64,000 bases of DNA from Microdochium bolleyi (Eukaryota; Ascomycota; Sordariomycetes; Xylariales; Microdochiaceae): the NCBI GenBank assembly GCA_001566295.1, contig KQ964252.1:868001-932000 (forward strand), given 5' to 3'. The notes beneath the pieces are model-generated. The model did not search any database and was not told the DNA's origin. It was given only the letters and a program-made list of their open reading frames with translations. Numbering within the stretch: position 1 is the stretch's first letter; every line of letters starts with the position of its first letter. The translations under genes were made by a program, and so were the position numbers. Positions 21,602-32,666 of this stretch are shown piece after piece.

Positions 21602-23147
21602 GATTGACCGAATGCTTCAGTCAGTCGTGATACAACTATGGATTCCGTACCTAGGTCATTGTAGAATCGTTCCCATCCTTCAGGTATCTACCTTACACCT
21701 TGCGGGTCATGCCGGAAATGAGCAAGAAGCTATCCACATCGTCGTGGTGGGGCGAGCTTGTTACCATCGTGGCGCACCGAAGGACGATGCTGGATGTGCA
21801 GGATCAAGTTGTGACGAGGTAAATGTACGGGTAGGACATCTGAGGGTGAAGCAACTGACAATAATCAAGGCGCGGAATTCAGGCTGAGAGCAAGCACGGT
21901 GTGTCGAGTGAGAGCGACACGATCACAGGTTAAACGCTGACTACCTCGAAGTGGTGTTGCCTCGTCTAAATCTGCCATGCAGAACAAGGCTTTCCCATGT
22001 ATTTGCTGCTAGGTCCGAAGGCGCTGGGGCCTTGCTGCCTGCTGATGCTGGAAGTGTGAGCACGATGCTTTGCATGCTGCTTGTCATTGCCGAGTCCATT
22101 GATCTGTGCTGTTGGAAACCAACCACTGGCCTGTGAGGCGGTTGGGCGCCCGTCGGAGCGATGAGCTTGGCACCCAGGGGTCACACCCATTTCGACTGGG
22201 ATGCTGTGATCTCAACCTCGTCAATATTCGGAAGCTGGGCGATGACCCCGCCAACCACCTGGTCTATGTAGCTCAATCCAAGCTTCGAGAGGGGGAGCGC
22301 TTGGGACGAGCTGTCCGTGCTGGCCGAGCCCAGCGCTTGACGGCACCCATCGAGCGAGGCTGGCTGGCAAGGCAGTGGCTGGTTGGGCAGGAAGCGCTGC
22401 ATCTGCATCGGTGCCAGCGCAGCGCGTCAGGGGTCTCGCTGTCTGGTTCTGCACAAAGGGTCAAGGAGCCAGGACCAGGCCGGCGGCGGCGTCCATGCAA
22501 CCACTTGAGCCCAGCCGGTCCCAGCTTGACCCCCCGGCTCGTGCTGTTGGGCACCCGAATCCCCGCGTGCTGAGGTGGCAGCTCACACGGTGTTTGCTCG
22601 ACGTACTCCGTACGCAGTATGAGCTGGCTGGCGCCGGGATGTTTGGGCTGTGGCATCGCAGGCGGCAACGCTGGTGGTGGTGGAGATGGCGGTGGTAACC
22701 GTGATGGTGCATGGATCCTGGCCCGCATCAAATCTGCCATGGGTACCTCACGTGGGCGGCACCTCGCAGCAAACGGGCAGGTATCTCGACAGTCTCCCAG
22801 CCAACTCACCGCCAGAGAGAGCCTTGCAAGACGCACAGTCTGAGCTGCACATGCTCCTCGGCCTTGCAGCCCTCACTCATCCCGCCCTGAAATTTCTGCC
22901 CCTTCACCCAGATAGATGCCTTAAGGACCCTCGTCGCCGCCGCCTCTCGCTGCCGCTGCTCCGCTGCCACTCATCCTTCTCTCCTCCCGTCCACAGTCCT
23001 GGTCTGCGCTTGTTTGCATTTCCAGACTTGCTACTGAAGCCACTTGAGCTACCCTCTCACATTTTCCTCACCCCGGCTCGAGCTCCAGCGAGCTGTTTCC
23101 TCTACATCCCACCTCAGTCCTTGTCCCACCAGCCCACTCCACACAAC
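21602..23147. other. 1.5 kb intergenic region and pyrimidine-rich leader of the coiled-coil gene
   Basis: From about 22840 to the next ATG the plus strand is rich in C and T, typical of a fungal promoter and 5' leader. A frame in phase with the following gene stays open back to 22650, with an in-frame ATG at 22704, but its product does not look like protein-coding sequence. Confidence 0.45.
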
Positions 23148-25525
23148 ATGGGTCAGATCCTGTCAACCCTCTCCGGCGGCGGTGGCCACGGCATCGAGTC
23201 TGCCGACGTCAACGAGGCTCGCAAGGCCGTCGAGAAGAAGCTCGCCGACAAGGAGGCCGAGATTGCCTCCCTCGAGGACGACATCTCCACAAAGGACAAG
23301 GAGCTCGCTGCCTCCAGGGTTGAGCTCACGAATCTGTCCGACGAGGCCCAGGCTCTGCGCACAAAGGTCGACGAGCTTAACAAGAGCAACCAGGAGCAGC
23401 TCGCCAAGCTCCAAGCCGAGCTCCAGCAAAAGAGCGACGAGGCCGACAAGCAGAGCATTCTGGCCGCCGCCAATGCGGCCAGCGTCAAGGAGCTCGAAGC
23501 CGCCAAGGCCCAGCTCGCCGAGCTCGAGTCAAAGCTGGAAACCCTCGAGGAGACCAATGCCACCCTCTCCGAGGAGCTTGCGTCCGCCAGGAAGCAACTA
23601 GGCCAGGCTAGCACGGAGCAGAGCTCCCTGGTCGCCTCTCTCAAGGAGGAACTCGACTCTATCAAGAAGCAGCTGGACACCGCGACCGAGAACGGCCAGG
23701 TCTCCGAGGTCAAGCTCACCAAGCTCACCGCAGAGTTGGCTGCTGCCCAGGATGACCTCACCAAGCGTCAGAGTGCCCTGACTGCTTCAGAGGATCAGCT
23801 GAGGACCCTCCAGCAGACTCACAGCGACCTTCAGAAGGGCTCGAACGCCGACCTTGCTTCCGCGAAGGAGGAGCTCGCTCAAACTCAACAGAAGATCGTA
23901 GAGCTTCAATCGGCTTACGATACCCTCAAGAGCAGCTCTGACACCGGTCTGAGTGCTGTTCAGAAAGAGCTCGCTGACGCCAAGGAGCAACATGCCAGCT
24001 TACAACAAAAGTACGACACTCTCGCCAAATCTTCCGAGGCTGGTGCCTCGTCGTCTCAGAAGGAGCTTATCGATGCCCAGGCAAAGCACGAGAAACTTGA
24101 GCAGGAGTACAATACTCTCAAAAAGGATCTGGAGAGTCAGTTGTCTTCGCTGAAGGCTGACTTGCAAGCCGCTCAGGACAAAGGCGCTGAGATCCAGGCT
24201 ACGCACGAGAAGCTGAAGCAGGAGCACGAAAGCACGGTCTCCTCGGCCAGCAAAGATGTAGCAGAGTGGCAGACTAAGCACGCAGAGCTGCAGAAATCGC
24301 ACGACAAGCTTGCCGCGGAGATCGAGACTGCCAAAAAGGATGCTGCTGCCGCCACTGAGAAAGGTGCCGCTTCGCAGAAGGAACGAGATGAGGAGCTCGC
24401 TAAGATCCGCGCCGAGCTCGAGAAGTCAGTGAAGGATCTGGCTGCTGCCAAGGAGGCCCAGGCCAAGTTGCAAAGCGAGTCTGGGGCTGTCGCTGATAAG
24501 TCCAAGGCCGAGTTGTCGACTCTCCAGGAGAAGATCAAGTCCGCTGAAGACGAGGTCAAGACCGCTAAGGCCGACCTTGAGTCCGCACTAGCCAAGAACA
24601 AGGCAGCGGAGAAGGAACAGTCCAAGCTCAAGGCTGACCTTGAGGGCGCTACCAAGAAGAACTCGTCTGAGAGTGCTGCTTGGGAGAAGAAATCCAAGGC
24701 GGCCCAGGACGAGAAGAAGAAGCTCGAGGACGAGCTCGCCGCCGCCAAGGAGGCTCACACCAAGGTCAAGGCTGACCTGGACGCCGCTGTCGCCAAGACC
24801 GCGTCCGAAGTCACCACAGCACAGGAGAAAGCCAATGCGGCAGTCAAGGAGTCCGAGAAACTCCAGAAGGACTTGGCCGCTGCGATCGAGGCCCAAACTA
24901 AGCTGAAGACCGAAACCGATGCCGCCAAGGAGAAGGCTTCCAAGGATCTTGCTGGTGCTGAGGAGAAGGTCAAGGCCGCAGAGGAGCAGAACAAGACGCT
25001 GCAGAAGAACTCTGAAAAGCAAGCCGCAAAGCTTGCCGAGCTTGAGTCTCAGGCTTCCAAGAGCGAGGAGGTGGTCAAGGCTGCTCAAGCGGAGACCGAG
25101 AAGGTGCAGCAGAAGTCAAGTGAATTGGCAGCCAAGGTGTCTGAGCTCGAGTCGCAAGCGTCCAAGAGCGCCGACGGACTCAAGTCTGCTGAAGACGTAA
25201 GTGTTTCCCGCGTCAAGAGATAAATGATAAAAATTGCCATGCTGACTGACCTACGTAGTCCAACAAAGCACTCAAGGACCAGGTCACGAAGCTCGAGTCT
25301 GAGAAGACGTCTGCCAAATCCTCGCAGTCTGATGCCGAGAAGAAGCTTAAGGAGGCTCTTGCGAGCATCGAGCGTCTCGAGGCGGAGAAGAAGGCGGTCG
25401 CCGAGCAGGCTGATGCGCTCAAGGCAGAGCTGGAGACGGTCAAAAATGCTACACCTTCCCCTGCCGCGGAGGGCGCGAAGCCGGCCGCAAAAGAGGAAGC
25501 TCCTGCCATCGAGGCCGCCGCCTGA
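23148..25525 (+). CDS. Long alanine/lysine/glutamate-rich coiled-coil protein with a myristoylation-type N-terminus
   Basis: Two exons, 23148–25196 and 25259–25525, giving 771 residues. I do not recognise a named family. After MGQILSTLSGGGGHG, which fits the N-myristoylation pattern (Gly2, Ser6), nearly the whole protein from about residue 20 to 740 is heptad-like, rich in Ala, Lys and Glu with few prolines or aromatics. Loose repeats such as KAELSTLQEKIKSAEDEV and KADLDAAVAKTASEV recur. The tail (TPSPAAEGAKPAAKEEAPAIEAAA) is low complexity. It is probably a long rod tethered to a membrane by the lipid. The ATG at 23148 is preferred over upstream in-phase starts because of its context and the pyrimidine-rich leader before it. 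Confidence 0.85.
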
Positions 25526-26063
25526 TTGGACTGCCACCGACCTTGGCTTCCCCGCCACGACATCCCCGAACTCTTATGCCCACGAACTACGCCTCTAACG
25601 ACGCCATGATATATACGAAGGGCAACTTGTATGTAATGTGTGGATGACATGGTAACATAAAACCTACATGACGATACCCATTAGTTATTGAATTTGTAAA
25701 TAAAAATAAGTTGCAACGCAGAGGAAACAGGCTGCAGCTGCTAGAGGGCGCAGTCGGAGTGACTGTGAAGCTGTATACTGGTATTGGGATCGCAAAGTTC
25801 GCCATGGTCGACATTGGGAACGAGGCAGCCTGTCTCGTTCGCGACGAGAGCTGATTGGCTGCTTGTTCAACATGTGAGGCGTGGCTGGCACAGCCTCCAT
25901 CTGATGCATGCACCTCGAGAGCACCCTGCCAGGTTTCCCCCCATGTCCCGCGCATCTCAGCGGCCATATAAGCTGCGACAAGGCCATCTCTGGCGGACCT
26001 TGCACTTTCCCACTTGCACAACAGGCACCAAGGTCTCACAAGTGCTCCCCTACCAGCGCGACC
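25526..26063. promoter_or_regulatory. Intergenic with a TATA-like element before the modin-like gene
   Basis: 538 bases between tandem genes. TATAAG at 25967–25972 lies 97 bases before the next ATG and may be a TATA box. An AT-rich stretch near 25680–25720 may hold the upstream gene's polyadenylation signal. Confidence 0.4.
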
Positions 26064-27608
26064 ATGGAAGGAGCCGATATCTCATCACAGGTGGCGAGCT
26101 GGGCGTCGTTCGTGGTGACGGCGCTGGGACTGGGCGGTCTGATCACGCAGGCCAATGCCATCAACGACAAGCTCGACCCCTTTCACGACTCGCGCACCGC
26201 CGAGTATCTGGGCATCTGGTTCCAACGGCAGGACCCTTTCCCTTGGTGGACCATCACCAAGCCGCCCCCTCGAGGGCCATCCATCATGGCCAGCATGGTG
26301 TCGGGCTTCTGTGCCGCCCCTGTCATCTACATCACCCGCATCCCATTACTGAGCCCCGGCAAAGCAAGCTGGTCCATCATCATGTCCATGTTCAACCCTA
26401 CAGCCCCGACATACCCAGCTACTGCCGAGACTGCAACGTCGACAACCACCACCGCCACCGACCACGATGAGGAGAAGGCCTTGCCGAGTCCCGGCAGCAC
26501 CGGCCAGCGCCACGTCGAGTCCTACGCGGCGTCGAGCAAGATGGACGCCTGGTCTCACCTCAAGCACCAGCCGCTGAGCCGCTACAAGTCCAATGCCTGT
26601 GCCATCATCTCCCGTGTCACGCTCATCACCATGCTCGTGGCCACCAACGGCCGTACCGTCTTCCACTACACAGACGCCTCGGGCCTGCGTTCAGGCTATG
26701 CCTCGTACTGCGGACAGTGGTACATTACGTGGCCTATTGGCGAGGAGGCTGTCGTCAAATTTGCGCCGCACGACTCGATCGGCGCGTCGGAGGTATTACC
26801 ACGGTGCTTTGCCCAGCGTATCGACCGATGTGGTGAGATCGTGTGTGGCGTGGTATCCTCCAAGACCTCGGGGCTCAACGTCGCCTTTTGTGGCCGCAAG
26901 AGTCCCGGCATGTACACCCTCCAGTTCCTGAACAAGGGGTTCCAAGGGGCGCACGGGGGCCGCCATCTGTACAACATGCTCGGTGGCAAGGCGTTTGAGG
27001 TCGACTTTCTGACTGCCCGGCGGCTATTAAGTGACAGCGAGATTCCCGAAGGTTGCGTCGTCCTCGCTCTGCCGAGTACTGAGGCAAAGGCGGCAGTCCA
27101 GATGGCCGTGCCAGCGCGGGAGCAGGAGGTCATCCGGCATGCACTCGACTGCCTGCCATGGACTGCGCTGTCGTGGAGCATCCATCGTGGCATGCGAGAC
27201 ATCCTGGTCGCGTACGGCAGGCCCGTCATGGACGAGTTCCGCAGTAGTTTGGCCGCGAAACTCCGGGACACGGTCACCAATCATGCCGAGAAGCTGGATG
27301 CGCGCGGGTGGGATCCAGAGTTTGTGCGCAACAACATGGCTCACATGGCGAGCTCAGCGGTGCTGGCGGGCAGCGGGAACTCTGGAGATGCTGTGCGGGT
27401 CGTGTCGGACATTGTGGCTGTGCTTGTTGGTAAAGACTGGGAGGCGAGCCAGTTTGACGATGTGCGGTTCTGGCGCAAGGAGCCAGCGGAGCGCGCGCTG
27501 GACTACGACGGTATGGTGGCGCTGACCAAGATGTTTGTGCTCGAGTGGAGCATTGAGTTCGACTACCAGATGTACCACAACCTGCCCATGAGCTTGTATT
27601 TTGGATAG
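26064..27608 (+). CDS. Modin-like fungal protein of unknown function
   Basis: Single exon, 514 residues. The N-terminus has a hydrophobic segment (SFVVTALGLGGLITQ), then KLDPFHDSRTAEYLG and PWWTITKPPPRGPSI, which I recall from the filamentous-fungal family annotated as modin; this match is from memory and not searched. A Ser/Thr-rich linker (about 118–155) separates it from a long globular part with several Cys (YCGQW, RCFAQRIDRCGEIVCG). No catalytic motif is visible. A hydrophobic N-terminus could anchor it to a membrane. Start choice is supported by the context ACCATGG. That it is a real gene is confident; the name is moderate. Confidence 0.75.
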   Translation: MEGADISSQVASWASFVVTALGLGGLITQANAINDKLDPFHDSRTAEYLGIWFQRQDPFPWWTITKPPPRGPSIMASMVSGFCAAPVIYITRIPLLSPGKASWSIIMSMFNPTAPTYPATAETATSTTTTATDHDEEKALPSPGSTGQRHVESYAASSKMDAWSHLKHQPLSRYKSNACAIISRVTLITMLVATNGRTVFHYTDASGLRSGYASYCGQWYITWPIGEEAVVKFAPHDSIGASEVLPRCFAQRIDRCGEIVCGVVSSKTSGLNVAFCGRKSPGMYTLQFLNKGFQGAHGGRHLYNMLGGKAFEVDFLTARRLLSDSEIPEGCVVLALPSTEAKAAVQMAVPAREQEVIRHALDCLPWTALSWSIHRGMRDILVAYGRPVMDEFRSSLAAKLRDTVTNHAEKLDARGWDPEFVRNNMAHMASSAVLAGSGNSGDAVRVVSDIVAVLVGKDWEASQFDDVRFWRKEPAERALDYDGMVALTKMFVLEWSIEFDYQMYHNLPMSLYFG

Positions 27609-28115
27609 ATAAGACACTCGAGAAGACAAGGACCCGGGCCCGGCCGGACAGTCCCGGAGTGGGGTCCCGCCGCGCCGAGCTCCGCACTTCTCCACACCCG
27701 CCAGGCCCGGCCCGGATCCCCTCCATTCCCCCCTCTCCATCTTCTGGTGACGTTGGCCTGCAGCTTCCCCAGGTGGAGGAGTCGTTGCCGACCCCGCGCG
27801 GAGTCTGCTGGGGCGGCACCCCGACCGACAGCTGGGCTCCGTTGCCTCGGCTGGCTTCCTGCTGGGGTATGAAAAGGACGCCTGATAGTGTGTCAAGTGA
27901 CCCTCCGCATCTCTGGTGTCTCAAGTGCCTTGCCCTTTTGTCCTCCACTCTACTCCAGCTCCTGATTCTCTTCCGCTTCTGCTGTCTACTCTCGCTACAC
28001 CGTTCTGAGTCCCATGTGCTCTTCCAGGTTGCAACTTGCGGGTACGCCACACCAGACAGCCGTGGAGAGGACCTCGCACATAGCGCAAACGCTGAACACA
28101 TCTACCCACGCCGAC
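27609..28115. other. Intergenic, modin-like gene to cyclase gene
   Basis: 507 GC-rich bases turning pyrimidine-rich just before the next ATG, typical of a 3' UTR followed by a promoter and leader. No gene seen. Confidence 0.4.
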
Positions 28116-29223
28116 ATGGCCGCATCTCCCGACTACAGTCTCAATGAGAACGGTATCCCCCCTTATGAGGCTTTACCACTGCGCAAGTCAGATCCCTTCG
28201 TCGCGGCCTGGGGTCTGTACGGCGACAATGACGAGCTTGGCACTTTGAACCGCCTAACGCCAGAGCGTGTGGTGGCTGCCGCCAAAGAGATCCGATCCGG
28301 CAGCCGCGTCGGGCTTGACTGGGCCCTGAGTGACAATGCCATCAGTGGTAAGCCCTTCTACAGCAGGCAGGGCTTCAAGCTCGACGTGGTCCGCCACCCG
28401 GGCGCCGGTTGTGGCAACGACGATGTCTGGACCTTCAACCCTCAGGCCTCTTCCCAATGGGACGGCCTCCGCCATGTAGGCTTCGCCAAGGAGCAGCTTT
28501 TCTACAACGGTGTAACCATGGATCAGATTCACGGCGTAGACAGGGATGGCAACAAATCCACGGTCAATGGTGTGCATGGTACGGTCGATGTCCTCAACAG
28601 ATTTGCACTTATCCTGAATTAATAGTCATTGGATACTCTGGCTAACACCAGGGTCTCAACGGGGTGCAGCATGGGCGAAACAAGGGATTGTCGGCCGTGC
28701 GGTCCTTGTTGACTTCCACTCGTGGCGCGTCACAAACAACAAGTGGCCCAACTTTGATGCCTTTGGGGCTTGCCGCATTCCCTTGTCTGACTTGAAGGAG
28801 TGCCTCGCGGCACAGGGCACCGAGGTCCACTTCGGTGATATTCTTTTTGTGCGAAGTGGCTTCATGCACAGCATGGCAGTCAAGTCTTCCGCTGAACTCT
28901 GCGCCATCCAGGACCGTGCTCGTGCCGACATGGCATTCTGCGGTGTCGACACTACACCCGAGCTTCTCAAGTGGATATGGGAGAATTTCTCAGCTGTCGC
29001 AGGCGACCAACCGGCCTTTGAGGCGTGGCCGTTCAAGGGCGCCGACTCCCTGCACACCGCCTGCCTGGCGTCCTGGGGCTGTCCGATCGGCGAGCTCTTT
29101 AACCTGGAGGCCCTTGCCGAGCAGTGCAAGAAGGAAAAGCGCTGGAGCTTCTTCCTGACAAGTGAGCCGTGCAATGTACCTGGTGCTGTAGCGAGCCCGC
29201 CAAATGCTCTCGCCATATTCTAG
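28116..29223 (+). CDS. Cyclase-family (kynurenine formamidase-like fold) protein
   Basis: Two exons, 28116–28578 and 28670–29223, giving 338 residues. The join rebuilds NGVHAWAKQGIVGRAVLVDF, the conserved core of the family (Pfam cyclase). Earlier marks are NDELGTLNRLTPE and SSQWDGLRHVG. The metal-binding HxGTHxDxPxH motif of bacterial cyclases and formamidases is not present in that form; fungal members commonly have a QWDGLRH-type segment there instead, so metal dependence is uncertain. Related proteins hydrolyse N-formylkynurenine or other cyclic amides and esters; the substrate here is unknown. No pathway neighbours are evident. Confidence 0.85.
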
Positions 29224-31275
29224 ACAACCCCCGCATCCACATGAGGTTGCGGTCCGGGTAGACCAAGGCGCTCGTGCGATGAGTGCAGACTAGCATGGGC
29301 AAAACGTTATGGCATCGCCCTGTAACTAGGCTATGATCCTACGGATGCCTATCTGGGTTCTTTATTGTTGGTTCGTGCTCCACAAGCGCTATCTCTGTCC
29401 TAGGACGAGACCACGGGCACAATCCTACACAGCCTTTTCTGACACTATCCTCACTGTGTAATGGTGACCTTGTTGCAGTAATGTATAAGACGATTGTCTC
29501 TTTATTGTGTAACAATGAAGCGCGTGGAAATGTAGTGCCCCACTAGGACAACACGACGATCACGGAAAATAGGAATATTCCGAAATGGATATACCGAGTC
29601 GACAGAAGTGAGCGACAGGAAGGAACCAACACAGGCTAAGGAGCCTGCTCAAGCTATACGATATTGGCCATTCATGCTCACTACACGTACCATACCTCTC
29701 GTCGCCGCTACTGGTGCCATGCTAGAGGTAGAGAGTCCAGGTGGAAACAGCAAGGTGCAACCATGCAGGGTCGCGGACTGTGTGTGGTATTACTATGGGG
29801 CAACCTCCCGGAGTATGACTCTGAGTATGTTTGGCGACTGGCTACGGAAAAGAGATTGGACCGTTGTGCCGCAAATCGGTTCATGGATCATCTCCGATCG
29901 GTCGTGTTGTCGTCACCAGGACATTTGCAACGACAGACGCAGCATATCGCACCTTGATCGACAATCACGACCAGTGCAATCATACTGGCAATGTTGACGC
30001 ATTTTCATGTGAAATTGTAGTTTAGCTAGTTGAGGTATTTCAAACTATCCTGGGTGGTCTCGAATATTCCCAGATTGAGTCCCAAGGTCAAGGCCTACCT
30101 ATTTCACACCCCACGACCTTCACTGATGCAAGTGTGATGCGGGCAAGGAGGTGCTTCGCGGTGTGTCAACCGCTTTCGAAAGCTGCGGTAGTGCCGACCA
30201 AACCGCACGAAAAGAGCGAAGCCAACCCCACCCCAGCATGCCTCGAGTTCCATGCTAGCTCGTGCGCGTAACAATGTCAACTGCGAGTTTGCCACCTCGT
30301 GACCGGAACCTCCAAAGGGAGGACTGTGCTTGATTCACGATACAGGTAGACGACTTACGTCTTCAGTGCAAGTCAAATCTTCGGGTATCCTCCGATCACA
30401 TGCTGGTCTTATCTCTCGTGGTAGGAATGAGGTAGAATGCCCGAATCTGGGTAAGAACAAGGTCGGTGGTGCAGGCAGCTTGCGGGCTCCTCAATTACCG
30501 CAGAGATGCTGGCAACCACAACAATTGCCAAGAGCTATGAGAGACAACATTGACTAGTATACGGTCCGAAGATTGCCACCAGATTGGCCACGATCATGGG
30601 CACCATGAGCTTGGTTGACACTTAACTACAGACCATGTAGTGTCTTCCTGCAAATCGAGTCACGCTGTGTGAGACGAGGTGGGCTGAGCAGAGCTTATTA
30701 ATACTCGCATTTCGCAACCTACCTGGACCAATGGTTGGGAAGATCATGGCCCCAACTTTGATGCCACAACGTTTCGAAATGCAGTTATCCAGGAGACTGG
30801 TAAGTGCTCGTAGAGCCAAGCTGCTGCTATGACAAGCCGAGGACAGGAGGCAAGCATCCAGGCAAGGGAGAGACACGTGTCAGCGCTAGCAAGCGGCCTC
30901 GCTTGGACAGATCTGTCTAGATCTTTGAGGGAAATTCACCCTGGGCAATCGAGCGCGCAACATGGACCATGGAAGGAGTGCGTCTTCCCGCATACATAGT
31001 ATGGAATGGCCCAAGCTGCTTACTTGGCGCCACATGACAATGCGCTGCCAGCTGTCTTGCCATCAGGGCCCTGACCCGACATTTTGCAAAGGTCAGGGGC
31101 GGGCTTGCGGCATTTCGTTGGCTCAGTTCAGTATGTGGTATTGTTAGATATTGTGTGTAAGTTGGCGCGTTTAGATACAGCGCATAATCAGCGAACCCAA
31201 GCCCAGGTACGTGGACCTCCAGCCTCCAGCCCCGCCCGGGACTCGACCCGGGCCGCCGCTTGGGCTCATTCTCAA
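29224..31275. other. 2 kb gene-free stretch between convergent genes
   Basis: Moderate GC, no frame beginning with ATG that resembles a protein family. A GC-rich palindromic patch at 31230–31255 contains a B-box look-alike that I rejected. I see no repeats or RNA genes. Confidence 0.4.
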
Positions 31276-32666
31276 CTAACATTCACGCTGTTGGTGTATG
31301 CTTTGCTCAACCTTGATCCCGTCCCATGGTAGCCGCACAAGCTCCAAGGACCTTGGCCGCGCGTCGTCCTCTGGAAAATGGTCGTGGAGTACCACAGTGC
31401 TCAACCCCATGCTCTCTACTGGGAGCCGCTCCCAGTTGTGCTGTATGCGCCCTTGTGATCTAGGAGCCGAGCTATGCGTCTTGACCTCGCTTGGGTTGGA
31501 TGCGCTGACAAGGGACGCCCGAACCCGGTCTGCCATCTGCACAATGTAGCGGTACACAACGGGGAGGTTGGCACAAAGTATGCCACCACACGGCTCCCAG
31601 GCAGATAGGATCCCAAGTCCTGTCATTTCCCCTGCCAGTCACACAAAATTAAAAACAGCTCGCCAGTTCGACAGTGATCCCAACGCGCGTTTCCGCAGGG
31701 CCACACTCACAAGTAAAGTCTCTCGTCCCCGTCGAGAAGACGTATTTGAGTCTAGCAGCACTGATGGCGCACGTCCCCAGCCCAATGGAGAACAGGAAGA
31801 CTAGGCTCACTTTCTTGTGCTGGCCGGTCCGGAGGTTACATATGATGGGGATGGGGATGATGAAAATCCAAACGTCGAGCAGGATGTTGATGATGTTTGT
31901 CGCGTATGTAAAGGCAACCTTATTGACGCAAACACCGTCGGCGGCTGCCCACCAGGCCTCTATGGGACGACATCCCAGGCCCAAGGTGATCTCCATGCCG
32001 ACCAGCCATACCATAACCACAGCTGCCGTGCACATGACGAGCCTGCGGAAGGCGGGTGTTGCAAAGATGCGGTGGTACAACGCGAGGACGGCGAGCTTCG
32101 TGGTAGCGATTGCCACATCGTAGAAGTGACTGAATATGTAGTCTCCCTAATCAGGACAGACGAGGGCATTGGAATGTTTAGTCGCCTGGAATCCTGCGTG
32201 AAACGTCGAGGGTAATCTCACCTTGAGAAAGATGGCCATATCAGCGGGAGAGACGGCCTCTATGTGCCTCCCTAGTCCATGAGGGGGGCCTGGCATAGAT
32301 GATTAGTGTCTTATTCCCGGACACTGACCACAACGGGGGACAAACCGAAGAGCAGACCAACCACACACTCGCCTACGGCGACAACCTAAACATGTGATCA
32401 ATAAACAGTCGTTAGCTTGTCAGTGACCACTTGCGAAGGATGTGTTGACCGCGTACGGGCCGCCTCACCGTAGCGATCGTAATGATTACATCGTCAGAGC
32501 AGAGACGCCCGTCAGAGGTTGACGACATCTTGACCCAAATCCTCAAGCCTGTGCTTAGTATCTCGAGAGGTATTGCCGTGGCGTAGAGCGCAACCAGCAT
32601 CGGCACTTTTGTCTGCGCGAGGAAGTCAGGGGAAAAGGCCTCGGCCGCCATGACTGTGGCGCTCAC
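31276..32666 (-). CDS. Seven-helix fungal rhodopsin-domain (SAT4-like) membrane protein
   Basis: Five exons in transcript order: 32469–32666, 32346–32385, 32222–32289, 31711–32146, 31276–31631, giving 365 residues. This architecture matches the fungal integral-membrane rhodopsin-domain family, which lacks the retinal lysine of true rhodopsins and includes PTH11-type receptors and SAT4. Visible marks: LEILSTGLRIWVKM in helix 1, GLGRHIEAVSPADMAIFLK, the YDVAIATTKLAVLALYHRIF helix, ITLGLGCRPIEAWW, VWIFIIPIPIICNL and CANLPVVYR after the last helix. Exons 2 and 3 are only 40 and 68 bases. Nothing here shows a ligand. It ends 2.1 kb from the cyclase gene and starts 1.5 kb from the esterase, which is transcribed away from it. 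Confidence 0.82.

Noticed and set aside
22650..23147. In-phase N-terminal extension of the coiled-coil protein
   Set aside because: Opens with GTG (first ATG at 22704), translation looks like pyrimidine-rich leader, and the ATG at 23148 has better context and an MGxxxS start.
31238..31249. B-box-like GGGTCGAGTCCC on the minus strand
   Set aside because: One base short of the consensus, no A box or cloverleaf around it; it is part of a GC-rich palindrome.
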